Shown one piece after another: positions 1 to 8,400 of a DNA stretch of 64,000 bases. Each line of letters opens with the position of its first letter. Position 1 is the first letter of the stretch. The stretch is from Prauserella salsuginis. Lineage in GTDB: Bacteria; Actinomycetota; Actinomycetes; Mycobacteriales; Pseudonocardiaceae. Under the pieces are notes generated by a model, which saw only the letters and a list, made by a program, of their open reading frames with translations, made no database searches and was not told the DNA's origin. Position numbers and translations under genes: made by a program. The stretch is taken from NCBI RefSeq assembly GCF_024648885.1, contig NZ_JANBBF010000016.1, forward strand, positions 124,001-188,000. The letters run 5' to 3'.

Positions 1-169
1 CGGCCGCCATCGACGCGGCGTCGACGTGGTGGGCCTTGGGGATGACCAGCACGTGGGTGGGCGCCTGCGGGTTGATGTCGCGGAACGCCAGCACGGAGCC
101 GGTCTCGTGGACGATCGTGGCGGGCACGGACCGTTCGACGATGTTGCAGAACAGGCAGTCGGAACTCAC
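1..169 (-). CDS. HIT family protein, 3' part outside the window
   Basis: Reverse-strand gene cut by the left edge; the first 56 residues are visible from a GTG at 169. They begin MSSDCLFCNIVERSVPA, with the C5-x-x-C8 pair and the FRDINPQAPTHVLVIPK segment that precede the catalytic HxHxHxx motif in histidine-triad nucleotide-binding proteins. The triad itself lies outside the window. Family members hydrolyse AMP-linked small molecules such as adenosine phosphoramidates in the cytosol. The MOSC gene at 227-1006 is upstream on the same strand, 57 bases away, so the two may be co-transcribed. The family is clear from the N-terminus; the exact substrate is unknown. Confidence 0.85.
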   Translation of the reverse strand, partial: MSSDCLFCNIVERSVPATIVHETGSVLAFRDINPQAPTHVLVIPKAHHVDAASMAA

Positions 170-226
170 GCGGCACACTGTAGATCGCGCGACACGCGGC
201 GCGACAGCGCCGGAACAAGTACGTCG

Positions 227-1006
227 TCAGCCGGCGACCGGATGGTCGAGCGGATCCCCGGGGCGTACTGTGCCGCCGGTGACGACCTCGGCGTACATGC
301 CCATCTCGTTGTGCCCGAACTCGCGGTGCAGGCGCCGCGGCAGGTCAATGTCCCGTTCTGCGGTGTCCGGGTTGACCTGCGTCGCGGCGCAGCGCTTCGT
401 GGGGAGCACACCCCGCAGCCGGAGGCCGCCGACCGTGATCTCCTCACCGACGAGGTCGCGTTCGCTGAACGCGGGCAGTCCGTCGTAATAGATGTTCGCG
501 CGGAACCGCCGCGGATCGAGTTCCGTGCCGAGACGTTCGCCGAGGGCCCGCACCGAGGCGAGATTCACCAGCGAGACGGCATTCATCATCGAGTCGGATA
601 TCACCGAGACATCGGTGAATCGCCTGCCGTCGACGCGGGCGAGTGCTGGCGGAGTGGACAGGCCGAGCGCCTCGGCGAAGAATGTGGTCACGGCCGCAGC
701 GCCGTCGTCGGTGGTGAGGGTCGCCTCGAGCACGGTGCGACCGTCGCGGTCCGCCTGCAGGACACCCGTCTCCGGGTCGAAGCGGGTGCGGTACCCCGCG
801 AGCGACGCGTCGCGGGCGAGCATGAAGAACTGGGTCTTCGGCAGCGGCTCGGTCAAGCCGGGGGTGTAGTCGCCGTCGGGCCGGGCGAGCGCGAACGCCC
901 GGTCGTACGGCACGCCGCGACCGGGTTCGAGGGGGACCGACGGCAGCTCCTGCGGGCTCAGCCCCTTCACAGGATAGACGTACAGTCCGCGGATCTCGCC
1001 GGTCAT
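227..1006 (-). CDS. MOSC domain-containing protein
   Basis: 259 residues. An N-terminal MOSC beta-barrel domain (about 1-110) carries the signature YPVKGLSPQ near residue 11. The MOSC domain proper follows, with the conserved cysteine C206 in the context PTKRCAATQ. In mARC/YcbX-type proteins this Cys binds the sulfurated molybdenum cofactor, and these proteins reduce N-hydroxylated compounds. There is no fused ferredoxin domain, unlike YcbX, so an external electron donor would be needed. ATG start at 1006. It lies upstream of the HIT gene on the same strand and is divergent from the DrrAB exporter. Family assignment is firm; the substrate is not known. Confidence 0.88.
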   Translation of the reverse strand: MTGEIRGLYVYPVKGLSPQELPSVPLEPGRGVPYDRAFALARPDGDYTPGLTEPLPKTQFFMLARDASLAGYRTRFDPETGVLQADRDGRTVLEATLTTDDGAAAVTTFFAEALGLSTPPALARVDGRRFTDVSVISDSMMNAVSLVNLASVRALGERLGTELDPRRFRANIYYDGLPAFSERDLVGEEITVGGLRLRGVLPTKRCAATQVNPDTAERDIDLPRRLHREFGHNEMGMYAEVVTGGTVRPGDPLDHPVAG

Positions 1007-1122
1007 GTCGCGTGCCCTTCTCGCGGCGGGTTCGGAATGTGCAGGGGCAATCTAACCGTTCCACGGAGTGTGGTTCGCGGGGGAACCGCCCACCCCATCC
1101 GGGTGCGGCGAAAGGGGAGGCA

Positions 1123-2100
1123 ATGACAGCATCGTCGGCACCGGCGATCGAGACGTCCGGCTTGGTCAAGGTTTTCGGCGCGACCCGCGCGGTCGACGGC
1201 ATCGATCTGACGGTGCCGGAGGCGGCCGTGTACGGGATTCTCGGGCCGAACGGCGCAGGCAAGACGACGTTCGTGCGCATGCTCGCGACCCTGCTGCGGC
1301 CGGACGGCGGCCACGGCACCGTGTTCGGGAGGGACATCGTCGGCGAGGCCGCGCTCGTCCGGAAGCAGGTAAGTCTCACGGGGCAGTACGCCTCGATCGA
1401 CGAGGACCTGACGGGCACCGAGAACCTGGTGTTGCTCGGCAGGCTGCTGGGGCACGGGAAGTCGGCGGCGCAGCGCCGGGCGGGGGAACTGCTCGACGCG
1501 TTCGGATTGGCCGCCGCCGCGGACCGGCAGGTGAAGCACTATTCCGGCGGCATGCGGCGGCGGATCGACATCGCCGCGAGCATCATCTCCACGCCGCGCC
1601 TGCTGTTTCTCGACGAACCGACGACCGGCCTGGATCCGCGCAGCCGCAACCAGGTGTGGGACATCGTGCGGGTCATCGTCGCCCAGGGCACCACCGTGCT
1701 GCTGACCACCCAGTACCTCGACGAGGCCGATCACCTGGCGGGCCGGATCGCCGTGATCGACCACGGCACGGTCATCGCGGAGGGCACGCCCGGCGAATTG
1801 AAGGCGTCCGTGGGAGCGGGATCGGTACGCGTGCGGCTGCGCAGCGGCGAGCAGCGGGTCCAGGCCGAACGCGTACTGGCCGCGGAACTGGGTACCGAGG
1901 TGCAGTTCGACGCCGATCCCGTGGCGCTGACCGCCCGGATCGCGGGCGGGGAGTCCGGCAGGGGAGCCGCCGAGCACGCCTCGCGCGCCCTCGCGCGGCT
2001 GGCGCAGGACGGCATCACCGTGGACGACTTCTCACTCGGCCAGCCCAGCCTCGACGAGGTGTTCCTGGCCCTGACGGACCGGAAGGGGAACCGGGCATGA
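1123..2100 (+). CDS. ABC transporter ATP-binding protein, DrrA family
   Basis: 325 residues from the ATG at 1123, which has GGGGAGG just upstream. Walker [10 protein letters not shown] is at 41-49, Q-loop Q88, signature YSGGMRRR at 140-147 and Walker [14 protein letters not shown] at 160-172. The usual H-switch histidine is replaced by glutamine ([10 protein letters not shown]197), as is usual in the DrrA drug-export family. A C-terminal domain of about 100 residues follows. It would energise the permease encoded next, whose ATG overlaps this stop codon. The substrate is probably a hydrophobic drug or lipid-like compound, but nothing in the neighbourhood identifies it. Confidence 0.93.
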   Translation: MTASSAPAIETSGLVKVFGATRAVDGIDLTVPEAAVYGILGPNGAGKTTFVRMLATLLRPDGGHGTVFGRDIVGEAALVRKQVSLTGQYASIDEDLTGTENLVLLGRLLGHGKSAAQRRAGELLDAFGLAAAADRQVKHYSGGMRRRIDIAASIISTPRLLFLDEPTTGLDPRSRNQVWDIVRVIVAQGTTVLLTTQYLDEADHLAGRIAVIDHGTVIAEGTPGELKASVGAGSVRVRLRSGEQRVQAERVLAAELGTEVQFDADPVALTARIAGGESGRGAAEHASRALARLAQDGITVDDFSLGQPSLDEVFLALTDRKGNRA

Positions 2101-2951
2101 CGAGCACGTCGAACGCGGAGCGCGCGGACGCCGGCGGTGACACGCCCGTCGCGGACAACCTCGGAGCGGTGCTGGCCACCGGTGAACCGCCGACCCCGCC
2201 GAGCGCGTGGTCGGCGTCGGTGACGTTCGCGTGGCGGGCGATGCTGAAGATCAAGCACGTGCCGGAGCAGCTGTTCGACGTCACCGCGTTCCCGGTGATC
2301 ATGACGCTGATGTTCACCTACCTGTTCGGTGGTGCATTGGCGGGCTCGCCGGAGGAATACCTGCAGTACCTGCTGCCGGGCGTGCTGGTGATGAGCGTCG
2401 CGATGATCACGATGTACACCGGCGTCGGGCTGAACGCCGACATCCAGAAGGGCGTGTTCGATCGGTTCCGCACGTTGCCGATCTGGCGGCCGTCAGCACT
2501 CGTGGGCGCGGTCATCGGCGACGTGTGCCGCTATTCACTGGCCTCCGTGGTGATCATTCTGCTGGGGCTGGCCCTCGGCTACCGGCCGGGCGGCGGGGTG
2601 CTCGGCGTGCTGGCTGGTGTCGGCCTGCTGCTGGTGTTCTCGTTCGCGTTCTCGTGGATCTGGACGCTGCTCGGCCTGCTGCTGCGGTCGGAACGCTCGG
2701 TGATGGGGGTCAGCGCCATGGTGCTGTTCCCGTTGTCGTTCCTGAGCAACGTGTTCGTCGACCCGCGGACGATGCCGTCGTGGCTGCAGGGGTTCGTGGA
2801 CGTCAACCCGATCGCGCACCTGGTTGCGGCGGTGCGCGGCGCGTTGAGCGGCGAGTGGGACGCCTCTGCGACGCTGTGGATGTTCGTCTCGGCCGGGATC
2901 ATCCTGGCGATCTTCGGCCCGCTGACCATGCGGATGTACAACCGCAAGTGA
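2097..2951 (+). CDS. ABC-2 type permease, DrrB family
   Basis: 284 residues; the ATG at 2097 overlaps the upstream stop as ATGA, indicating translational coupling. A hydrophilic N-terminal tail of about 45 residues precedes an ABC-2 membrane domain with about six predicted helices (for example [43 protein letters not shown]). The segment [19 protein letters not shown] is the cytoplasmic coupling region typical of DrrB/NodJ permeases. With the preceding ATPase it should form a 2+2 exporter in the plasma membrane. No resistance target or biosynthetic gene lies nearby, so the cargo is unknown. Confidence 0.92.
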   Translation: MTSTSNAERADAGGDTPVADNLGAVLATGEPPTPPSAWSASVTFAWRAMLKIKHVPEQLFDVTAFPVIMTLMFTYLFGGALAGSPEEYLQYLLPGVLVMSVAMITMYTGVGLNADIQKGVFDRFRTLPIWRPSALVGAVIGDVCRYSLASVVIILLGLALGYRPGGGVLGVLAGVGLLLVFSFAFSWIWTLLGLLLRSERSVMGVSAMVLFPLSFLSNVFVDPRTMPSWLQGFVDVNPIAHLVAAVRGALSGEWDASATLWMFVSAGIILAIFGPLTMRMYNRK

Positions 2952-3467
2952 CGCCGACCGCGCGTGACGCCGGGTGACAGTGACGCCGGGTGACGCTGCG
3001 ACACCGGGTGACGCTGCGGCGGGCTCCGCGCTCGCCGTGGCGTCGGTGTTCGGGAACCGGCCGTTTCCTCACCATGGGCCAGGTCGCCGGACGAGAGCGG
3101 CTCCGGTTCGTGGCAGGACGCTCTTGTCCGGCCGGAGCGGGCTCATTAAGGTCACACCATTGGTGCGGAGCGAGGCGATGCAGAGGTGCATTCATGATCT
3201 TCCCCTGTGACGGCAGCGCGAGACGATCCCACCCGAGTCTCTCGAGGTTGTGCTCACGCCCTCGGCCGGCGCTCACACTCCTGGCGGACGCAGCGACGAT
3301 GCGCAGGAACCATCCTATGTACCCGGTGACCGACGCCGTGTCCTGATCCGCCCGGACCGAGACGGCGCGCGAGTCGTCGAACATCCCTGCCGCTGAACAC
3401 TCGGACCCGACCCACGGCTACGACACGGGTCCCCAGACACAACGGTGTGTCGAAGGGTGTGTTTCCC
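2952..3467. other. Intergenic region upstream of lldP with short direct repeats
   Basis: About 515 bases without a convincing gene. The first 70 bases (2948-3019) hold overlapping copies of a GTGACGCCGGGTGAC-like unit. A promoter-like pair and a short palindrome sit at 3124-3165 (listed separately), and an inverted repeat ATGCA-GAGG-TGCAT is at 3178-3191. The remaining 280 bases up to lldP would make a long 5' leader; I see no known riboswitch in it. Confidence 0.5.
3124..3165 (+). promoter_or_regulatory. Candidate lldP promoter with palindrome at the start point
   Basis: TTGTCC (3124-3129), 17 bases, TAAGGT (3147-3152) fits an actinobacterial housekeeping promoter. Immediately downstream, at the expected transcription start, is CACCA-T-TGGTG (3155-3165), five-base arms with a one-base centre. 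A repressor bound there would block initiation. GntR-type lactate regulators (LldR) bind short TGGT/ACCA-type palindromes, so a lactate-responsive repressor is possible, but no such gene is adjacent. Confidence 0.4.
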
Positions 3468-5237
3468 ATGGACAACTTGGCCGTTCTGAGTCTCGTCGCG
3501 TTGGCGCCGCTTGCCGTCGTCGGGATTTTCCTCGTCGGTTTCCGATGGCCGGCGAAATACGCCATGCCCATCGGCTTCGTGACCGTCGTGGCCATCGCCG
3601 CGATGGTGTGGGAAGTTGAGTTCGCCGTCATCGCCGCGGCCAGTGTCGAAGGCCTGATCATCGCGGTCGGGATCCTGGCCATCGTGTTCGGCGCGCTGCT
3701 GCTGCTGGGAACGCTGAGCAAGAGCGGCGGCCTGGCCACGATCAGGTCGACGTTCACCGACATCAGTCCGGATCGTCGCGTCCAGGCGATCATCATCGGC
3801 TGGCTGTTCGGATCGTTCATCGAAGGCGCATCCGGGTTCGGCACCCCGGCCGCCGTCGTCGCGCCGTTGCTTTTCGCGCTCGGATTCCCCGCCATGGCCG
3901 CGGTGATGGTCGGACTGGTCATCCAGTCGACACCCGTGACGTTCGGTGCCGCAGGCACGCCGGTGATCACCGGCATCGGTGACGGACTCAGCGGCAGCGC
4001 GGCCGTCGACGAACGACTGCGGTTCCTCGGCCTCGAGATGCCGGAGTACGTCGCACGCATCGGTGTCGACGTGGCTTTCATGCACGCCATCATCGGCACG
4101 CTGATTCCGCTGTTCCTGGCCTGCATGGTGACCGGATTCTTCGGGGAGCGCCGCCGGTTCGGCGACGGTCTGGGGGTCTGGAAGTTCGCGTTGTTCTCGG
4201 CGTTCGCGATGACCGTGCCGTATGTCGTGTTCGCCATCGTGCTCGGTCCGGAGTTCCCGGCATTGCTGGGCGGCCTCACGGGCCTGGCGATCGTGGTGAC
4301 CACGGCCCGGCGCGGATTGTTCATGCCGGAGCAGGCGTGGGAGTTCCCCGGCCGCGAGCAATGGGACCCACGCTGGACGGGCACGTTGGAGCCGGAGACC
4401 GACGTCGCAGGCCGGCGCATCCACCCGCTGCTGGCGTGGACTCCCTACGTGTTGCTGGCCGTGCTGCTGGTGGTGTCGCGCACGGTGACTCCGGTCCAGG
4501 AGCTGCTGACGGGCGTCTCGCTGGATTTCGAGAACATCTTCGGCACCGAGATCAGTGAGAGCATCGAGCCGCTGTACCTGCCCGGTTTCCTGCTCATCGT
4601 GGTGTGCCTCGCGACCTACGGCCTGCACCGGATGCGCGCCCGCGAGATCGCCGGTTCCTGGCGGATCGCGGGCAAACAGATCTTCGGCGTGGCCGTCGCG
4701 CTGCTGTTCGCGGTGCCATTGGTGCGGGTGTTCATCAACTCCGAGATCAACCTGTCCGGCTACGAGAGCATGCCGTTGACCATCGCCGAGGGGGTCGCCT
4801 CGATCACGGGAGGGAACTGGCCGCTGTTGGCACCGGCGATCGGTGCGCTGGGAGCGTTCGTGGCCGGCTCGAACACCATCAGCAACATGATGTTCTCGCT
4901 GTTCCAGTTCTCGACCGCCGAGCAGGTCGGCCTGCCACCGGAGGGTGTGGTCGCCTCGCAGGCGGTCGGCGGTGCGGCCGGCAACATGATCACGGTGCAC
5001 AACGTCGTCGCCGCGTCCGCCACGGTCGGTCTGCTGGGCAGGGAAGGCGATGTGATCCGGAAGAACCTGCTTCCACTGGGCTACTACGTCGTCTTCGCGG
5101 GCGGCCTCGGGTACGTGTTCGCCTACGGCTTCGGGGTCAACCCGGGCACGATCCTGATCGCCCTCCTGGTCGCCGGGCTGGCGGTGACCGCGTGGCTGCT
5201 GCGCAGGCAGCGCCGGGAGCAGGACACGCGGGTCTAG
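3468..5237 (+). CDS. lldP: L-lactate permease (LctP family)
   Basis: 589 residues from the ATG at 3468, preceded by AAGGG at 10 bases; an in-frame alternative start 21 bases upstream has no good ribosome site. It is a polytopic membrane protein with about 13-14 hydrophobic segments. Family signatures include [15 protein letters not shown] (115-129), the [14 protein letters not shown] block near 470 and the [16 protein letters not shown] block near 510. LctP proteins import lactate (and glycolate) with protons. No lactate dehydrogenase gene (lldD or lutABC) adjoins it. The unusually long leader carries a promoter/operator-like arrangement. Downstream lies a transposase remnant on the opposite strand. 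Confidence 0.94.
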   Translation: MDNLAVLSLVALAPLAVVGIFLVGFRWPAKYAMPIGFVTVVAIAAMVWEVEFAVIAAASVEGLIIAVGILAIVFGALLLLGTLSKSGGLATIRSTFTDISPDRRVQAIIIGWLFGSFIEGASGFGTPAAVVAPLLFALGFPAMAAVMVGLVIQSTPVTFGAAGTPVITGIGDGLSGSAAVDERLRFLGLEMPEYVARIGVDVAFMHAIIGTLIPLFLACMVTGFFGERRRFGDGLGVWKFALFSAFAMTVPYVVFAIVLGPEFPALLGGLTGLAIVVTTARRGLFMPEQAWEFPGREQWDPRWTGTLEPETDVAGRRIHPLLAWTPYVLLAVLLVVSRTVTPVQELLTGVSLDFENIFGTEISESIEPLYLPGFLLIVVCLATYGLHRMRAREIAGSWRIAGKQIFGVAVALLFAVPLVRVFINSEINLSGYESMPLTIAEGVASITGGNWPLLAPAIGALGAFVAGSNTISNMMFSLFQFSTAEQVGLPPEGVVASQAVGGAAGNMITVHNVVAASATVGLLGREGDVIRKNLLPLGYYVVFAGGLGYVFAYGFGVNPGTILIALLVAGLAVTAWLLRRQRREQDTRV

Positions 5238-5238
5238 A

Positions 5239-5352
5239 TGTAGTGCCACGCCACATGTGGGATCGGTAGGCCGAGCCGATGTCCGACAGGGTCCGTTCGA
5301 TGGTGACGCCGTGTTTCGTGAACCCTGCGACGGCGGCTCGGTGCAGAACGCC
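5239..5352 (-). pseudogene. IS481-type transposase remnant
   Basis: Read on the reverse strand, these bases give an open segment of about 38 codons containing FTKHGVTIERTLSDIGSAYRS. IS481-family transposases have FFxxHGI-x-VERVLTDNGSAYRS around the second catalytic aspartate of the DDE core. Here TDNG has become SDIG: the Asp is kept but the Asn is lost. The match begins and ends abruptly, with no start codon, no upstream DDE domain and no visible inverted repeats. It abuts the lldP stop at 5237. Best read as a decayed fragment. Confidence 0.6.
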
Positions 5353-5357
5353 GACGT

Positions 5358-5789
5358 TCAGGTGGCGGGTGCGGTGTCGCGTTCGATGAAGACCTCGCGT
5401 GCCACGACGCTGGCGTTCACCGCGCGTGGGAATCCGCAGTAGCAGGCGGCGTGCAGGATGACCTCGGTGATCTCGTCCCGGCTGATGCCTACGTTCAGTG
5501 CTGCGCCGATGTGGACCTTGAGCTGCGGTTCGCAGCCGCCGAGCGCGATCAAGGAGCCGAGGGTGACGAGTTGGCGGCTCCGGGGATCCAAGCCCGGACG
5601 GTCGTAGATGTCGCCGAATCCGAATGCCGCGATGTGGTGTCCGAGCGCCGGGTTGATGTCGGCAAGCGAGTCGATCACGGCCTCGCCGGCGTGTCCGTCG
5701 ATTCGCGACAGGACTGACTGTCCGTGACGGCGGCGAGCGAGCTGCCCGGGGCTGTCGATGTCGTGTTGGCCAGCGGCCGTGTCGGTCAT
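5358..5789 (-). CDS. Carboxymuconolactone decarboxylase family protein
   Basis: 143 residues. The CMD fold is recognisable from DPRSRQLVTLGSLIALGGCEPQL, HIGAALNVGISRDEITEVI and HAACYCGFPRAVNA, the order seen in 4-carboxymuconolactone decarboxylases and related AhpD-fold proteins. The AhpD CxxC pair is absent (only CYC), so peroxidase-partner activity is less likely. The start overlaps the stop of the upstream MerR gene as ATGA, so the pair is one translationally coupled unit. MerR-CMD pairs are common in actinobacteria, often in redox or aromatic contexts; the reaction here is not established. Confidence 0.85.
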   Translation of the reverse strand: MTDTAAGQHDIDSPGQLARRRHGQSVLSRIDGHAGEAVIDSLADINPALGHHIAAFGFGDIYDRPGLDPRSRQLVTLGSLIALGGCEPQLKVHIGAALNVGISRDEITEVILHAACYCGFPRAVNASVVAREVFIERDTAPAT

Positions 5790-6250
5790 GGTCGAGGGCC
5801 TTCCCGATAGGTGGCGATCTTGTACTCGGTGGCGGCGAGAGCCAGTTGGAGCTGGGCGATCTGGGAGCGCAGGGTGTCGCGGTGCTCCAGCAACATGTCC
5901 ATGCGTTCATTGACCGTGTCCCGATCCGCGTCGACGAGGTCGACGTAGTGGCGCAGGTCGCTGATCGACATGCCTGAGGTCCGCATCCGGACGAGGAACA
6001 GGAGTCGGCGCACCGCGGCCGCGTCGTAGCGACGATGGCCCGCACCGTCGCGAGGTACGCAGACCAGGCCGATGCGCTCGTAATAGCGGAGGGTGTGGGG
6101 ATTCACCCCGAGGTGAGCGGCAGTCGTCGCGACGTCCCACGCGGTCGCGTCGTCATCGCGAGCGAGCTCACGCAACGCCTCGATCGAGACCCCGCCCGGC
6201 GGATCCACCGCCAGCCGAAGCGCCTCGCGCAACGTGTCGTCCGGTTCCAT
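5786..6250 (-). CDS. MerR family transcriptional regulator
   Basis: 154 residues from the ATG at 6250 (MEPDDTLRE). In-frame codons continue upstream to 6322 but with poor ribosome-site support. After a 40-residue N-terminal extension comes a MerR winged helix: TTAAHLGVNPHTLRYYERIGLV (about 41-63, signature HTLRYYE) and HRRYDAAAV. A dimerisation coiled coil (LLEHRDTLRSQIAQLQLALA, about 120-140) ends the protein. There are no metal-binding cysteines, so an organic or redox effector is more likely than a metal. It is coupled by ATGA overlap to the CMD-family gene, its probable target. Confidence 0.9.
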   Translation of the reverse strand: MEPDDTLREALRLAVDPPGGVSIEALRELARDDDATAWDVATTAAHLGVNPHTLRYYERIGLVCVPRDGAGHRRYDAAAVRRLLFLVRMRTSGMSISDLRHYVDLVDADRDTVNERMDMLLEHRDTLRSQIAQLQLALAATEYKIATYREGPRP

Positions 6251-6339
6251 GACCAGGACGCTAGAGGTGTGAGCGCACTCGAAGGCAAGCGCGCCATCGA
6301 GCCATGTCCGCGGTCGGTACATCCAGCGGGGAGAACGCG

Positions 6340-6402
6340 CGCGTCTGAACGCAGGACACGTGGGTTTTAACGCAGGACACGCGGGTCTGAGTGCAGAACA
6401 CG
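6340..6402. repeat. Three degenerate 21-bp direct repeats
   Basis: Three consecutive units end at 6360, 6381 and 6402. The core is (C/T)GGGTyTkAACGCAGGACACG; the third unit has AGTGCAGAACACG. They lie in the non-coding gap between the divergent-end MerR gene and the M20 peptidase stop codon. Period 21 bases is not typical of CRISPR and there are no spacers. Confidence 0.7.
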
Positions 6403-6457
6403 CGGGTCGCGCGGCGGCGCCGCGGCGGGGGAGCGGCCGTCGCGGCGCCGGGCGCGG

Positions 6458-7777
6458 TCAGGCGCTGCGGAAGAACCGGTCGAGGACTCGGGTGCCGAAC
6501 TTGAGCGCGTCCACCGGGACCCGCTCGTCGACGCCGTGGAACAGCGCCGAGAAGTCCAGATCGGCGGGAAGCTGCAGGGGAGCGAACCCGAAATTGCGGA
6601 TGCCGAGCCGCTGGAACGCCTTCGCGTCCGTACCCGCGGAAAGCATGTACGGCAGGGTCCGCGCGCCGGGGTCCTCTGCGGTGACGGCGGCGCTCATGGC
6701 GTCCACGAGCGCACCGTCGAACGTCGTCTCCACCGGCGGCAGTTCCATCCACTCGCGTTCCACGTCGGGGCCGAGCAGATCGTCGAGTTCGCGGTCGAAC
6801 GCCTCCAGCCTGCCGGGCAGGATGCGGCAGTCGACGGAGGCCTCGGCCACCGAAGGGATCACGTTGGCCTTGTAGCCGGCGGTGAGCATCGTCGGGTTGG
6901 CGGTGTCGCGGAGCGTCGCGCCGATCATGCGGGAGATGTTGCCGAGTTTGGCGACGCTGCCTTCGAGGTCGTCGTCGGGGAAATCCCATCCGGTGATCTC
7001 GGTGACGCCGTCCAGGAACTCCCGCACCGAGTCCGACACGACGAGCGGGAAACGGTGGTTGCCGAGTTTCGCCACGGCCTCGGAGAGCTTCGTGACGGCG
7101 TTGTCGCGGTGGATCATCGAGCCGTGGCCCGCCGTGCCGCGTACGCGCAGCGTCATCCAGCGGATCCCGCGCTGGGCCGTCTCGACCAGGTAGGCGCGCA
7201 CGTCGTCCTTGAGCGTGATCGAGAAGCCGCCGACCTCGCTGATCGCCTCGGTGGCACCCTCGAACAGCTCGGGCCGGTTCGACACGAGCCACTGCGCGCC
7301 GTACTTGCCGCCCGCCTCCTCGTCGGCGAGGAAGGCGAAGATCATGTCGCGGGGCGGGACGATGCCCTCGCGCTTGTAGTGCCGCGCCAGCGCGAGCGTC
7401 ATGCCCACCATGTCCTTCATGTCGACCGCGCCGCGGCCCCAGACGTAGCCGTCCTGCACCGCGCCGGAGAACGGGTGCACGGACCACTCGGCGGGGTCGG
7501 CGGGCACGACGTCGAGGTGGCCGTGCACGAGCAGCGCGCCGCGCGAGGGATCGGCGCCGGGCAGCCGTGCGACGACGTTGTGCCGGTTCGTCCCGCCGGA
7601 CTCGACGTAGCTGACCTCGTAGCCGACCTCGGTGAGTTTCTCGGCGACGTACTCGGCCGCCGCGCGTTCACCGACGACCGTGTCGGGGTCACCGGTGTTG
7701 GTCGTGTCGATGCGGATGAGCTCGCTGGTGAGAGTCACGGCCTCGTCGGCGGCCGCCTCGATGGGATTCTCGGTCAC
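6458..7777 (-). CDS. M20 family metallopeptidase/deacylase
   Basis: 439 residues with ATG at 7777. Zinc-site motifs of the M20 family are in place: LLVHGHLDVVPA (H85 or H87, with D89), WGRGAVDMKD (bridging D119), ADEEAGGKYG (catalytic E153/E154) and a C-terminal LFHGVDERVP histidine. The lid/dimerisation domain occupies about 190-300 (RGTAGHGSMI). It resembles the actinobacterial dipeptidase-like M20/M25/M40 group; substrates in this group are N-acyl amino acids or dipeptides. No signal peptide, so cytosolic. It appears monocistronic. Confidence 0.92.
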   Translation of the reverse strand: MTENPIEAAADEAVTLTSELIRIDTTNTGDPDTVVGERAAAEYVAEKLTEVGYEVSYVESGGTNRHNVVARLPGADPSRGALLVHGHLDVVPADPAEWSVHPFSGAVQDGYVWGRGAVDMKDMVGMTLALARHYKREGIVPPRDMIFAFLADEEAGGKYGAQWLVSNRPELFEGATEAISEVGGFSITLKDDVRAYLVETAQRGIRWMTLRVRGTAGHGSMIHRDNAVTKLSEAVAKLGNHRFPLVVSDSVREFLDGVTEITGWDFPDDDLEGSVAKLGNISRMIGATLRDTANPTMLTAGYKANVIPSVAEASVDCRILPGRLEAFDRELDDLLGPDVEREWMELPPVETTFDGALVDAMSAAVTAEDPGARTLPYMLSAGTDAKAFQRLGIRNFGFAPLQLPADLDFSALFHGVDERVPVDALKFGTRVLDRFFRSA

Positions 7778-7847
7778 AGGACCTTCCTATCACTGAGACC
7801 GTTGGTGCAGGTGAGACACGTGGGATCGCAAAGGTGGACCCCCCCTG

Positions 7848-7876
7848 TGCGCGGGGTCGCTCGTGTCCGCTACTCT
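7848..7876 (+). promoter_or_regulatory. Possible tRNA-Leu promoter
   Basis: TACTCT (7871-7876) lies 12 bases before the tRNA 5' end, a plausible -10. The -35 region at 17 bases upstream (GTGCGC) is weak. A short ACCCC...GGGGT inverted repeat overlaps this area. Confidence 0.3.
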
Positions 7877-7888
7877 ATTCGCCAGCAA

Positions 7889-7975
7889 GTCCGAGTGGCG
7901 GAATGGCAGACGCGCTAGCTTGAGGTGCTAGTGCCCGTAACGGGCGTGGGGGTTCAAGTCCCCCCTCGGACACCA
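7889..7975 (+). tRNA. tRNA-Leu (anticodon GAG)
   Basis: Type II tRNA with encoded CCA. The acceptor stem pairs GTCCGAG with CTCGGAC (7965-7971), followed by discriminator A and CCA at 7973-7975. The anticodon stem CTAGC/GCTAG encloses the loop TTGAGGT, giving anticodon GAG, which reads CUC and CUU leucine codons. The variable arm TGCCCG-TAA-CGGGCG and the T arm GGGGG-TTCAAGT-CCCCC are both intact. CUC is a common leucine codon in this GC-rich DNA. Confidence 0.97.
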
Positions 7976-7976
7976 C

Positions 7977-8012
7977 AACTGCCCACCCGGTTTTCCGGGT
8001 GGGCAGTTTTTT
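7977..8012 (+). terminator. Intrinsic terminator after tRNA-Leu
   Basis: Perfect inverted repeat AACTGCCCACCCGG-TTTT-CCGGGTGGGCAGTT followed by a T run: 14-bp stem, four-base loop. It starts one base after the CCA end. This is the strongest canonical terminator in the window. Confidence 0.93.
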
Positions 8013-8321
8013 ATGTTACCGGCGTCGGGGGTCGCGGCGCGGTGCTCACGGGTGGTGCGCGGCGCCCGGTACGGCTCGTGGTCGGGAGCTACGCGGCCGG
8101 TGACGGCGACAAGCCGGCGGGTGGGCGCTCACGGCGCCGCTCTGGCCGCTGCGGAACTGGGCCGGCGCAGGTCACCCACGGCAGCGGTCCGCGTTCGTTC
8201 GCATTTCCGGGTCCGATGCGGACGAACCCGGTGATCATCGAGCCGCATCGGGCCGGGTACCGTACCGCTCTCGCCAGGGGCGACGAGGGTTTCCTGCGTG
8301 ACAGGCCGGGTAGTCGACGTT
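8013..8321. other. Intergenic region between tRNA-Leu terminator and NSS promoter
   Basis: About 300 bases. Open frames here lack a ribosome site and family resemblance. I see no repeat, RNA gene or regulator motif in it. Confidence 0.5.
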
Positions 8322-8350
8322 TTGTTCCGGAGAGTCACGAGGAATAGAAT
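8322..8350 (+). promoter_or_regulatory. Candidate promoter of the NSS transporter operon
   Basis: TTGTTC (8322-8327), 17-base spacer, TAGAAT (8345-8350): a good sigma-70-like match, about 50 bases before the ATG at 8401. GAGGAGG stands just before the start codon. Confidence 0.5.
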
Positions 8351-8400
8351 TTGCCCGATATGCGTGGACCACGTTCCACGGCCGACACCGAGGAGGACGG

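Noticed and set aside
3315-5249. Long open reading frame antisense to lldP
   Set aside because: Codon-shadow of a GC-rich gene: composition is Arg/Asp/His/Gln-rich without a fold, while the forward frame is an unmistakable LctP permease.
6261-7487. Protein extension containing TRVFCTQTRVSC-type repeats
   Set aside because: This is the 21-bp DNA repeat read in a frame that shadows the M20 peptidase; the repeats lie in non-coding DNA.
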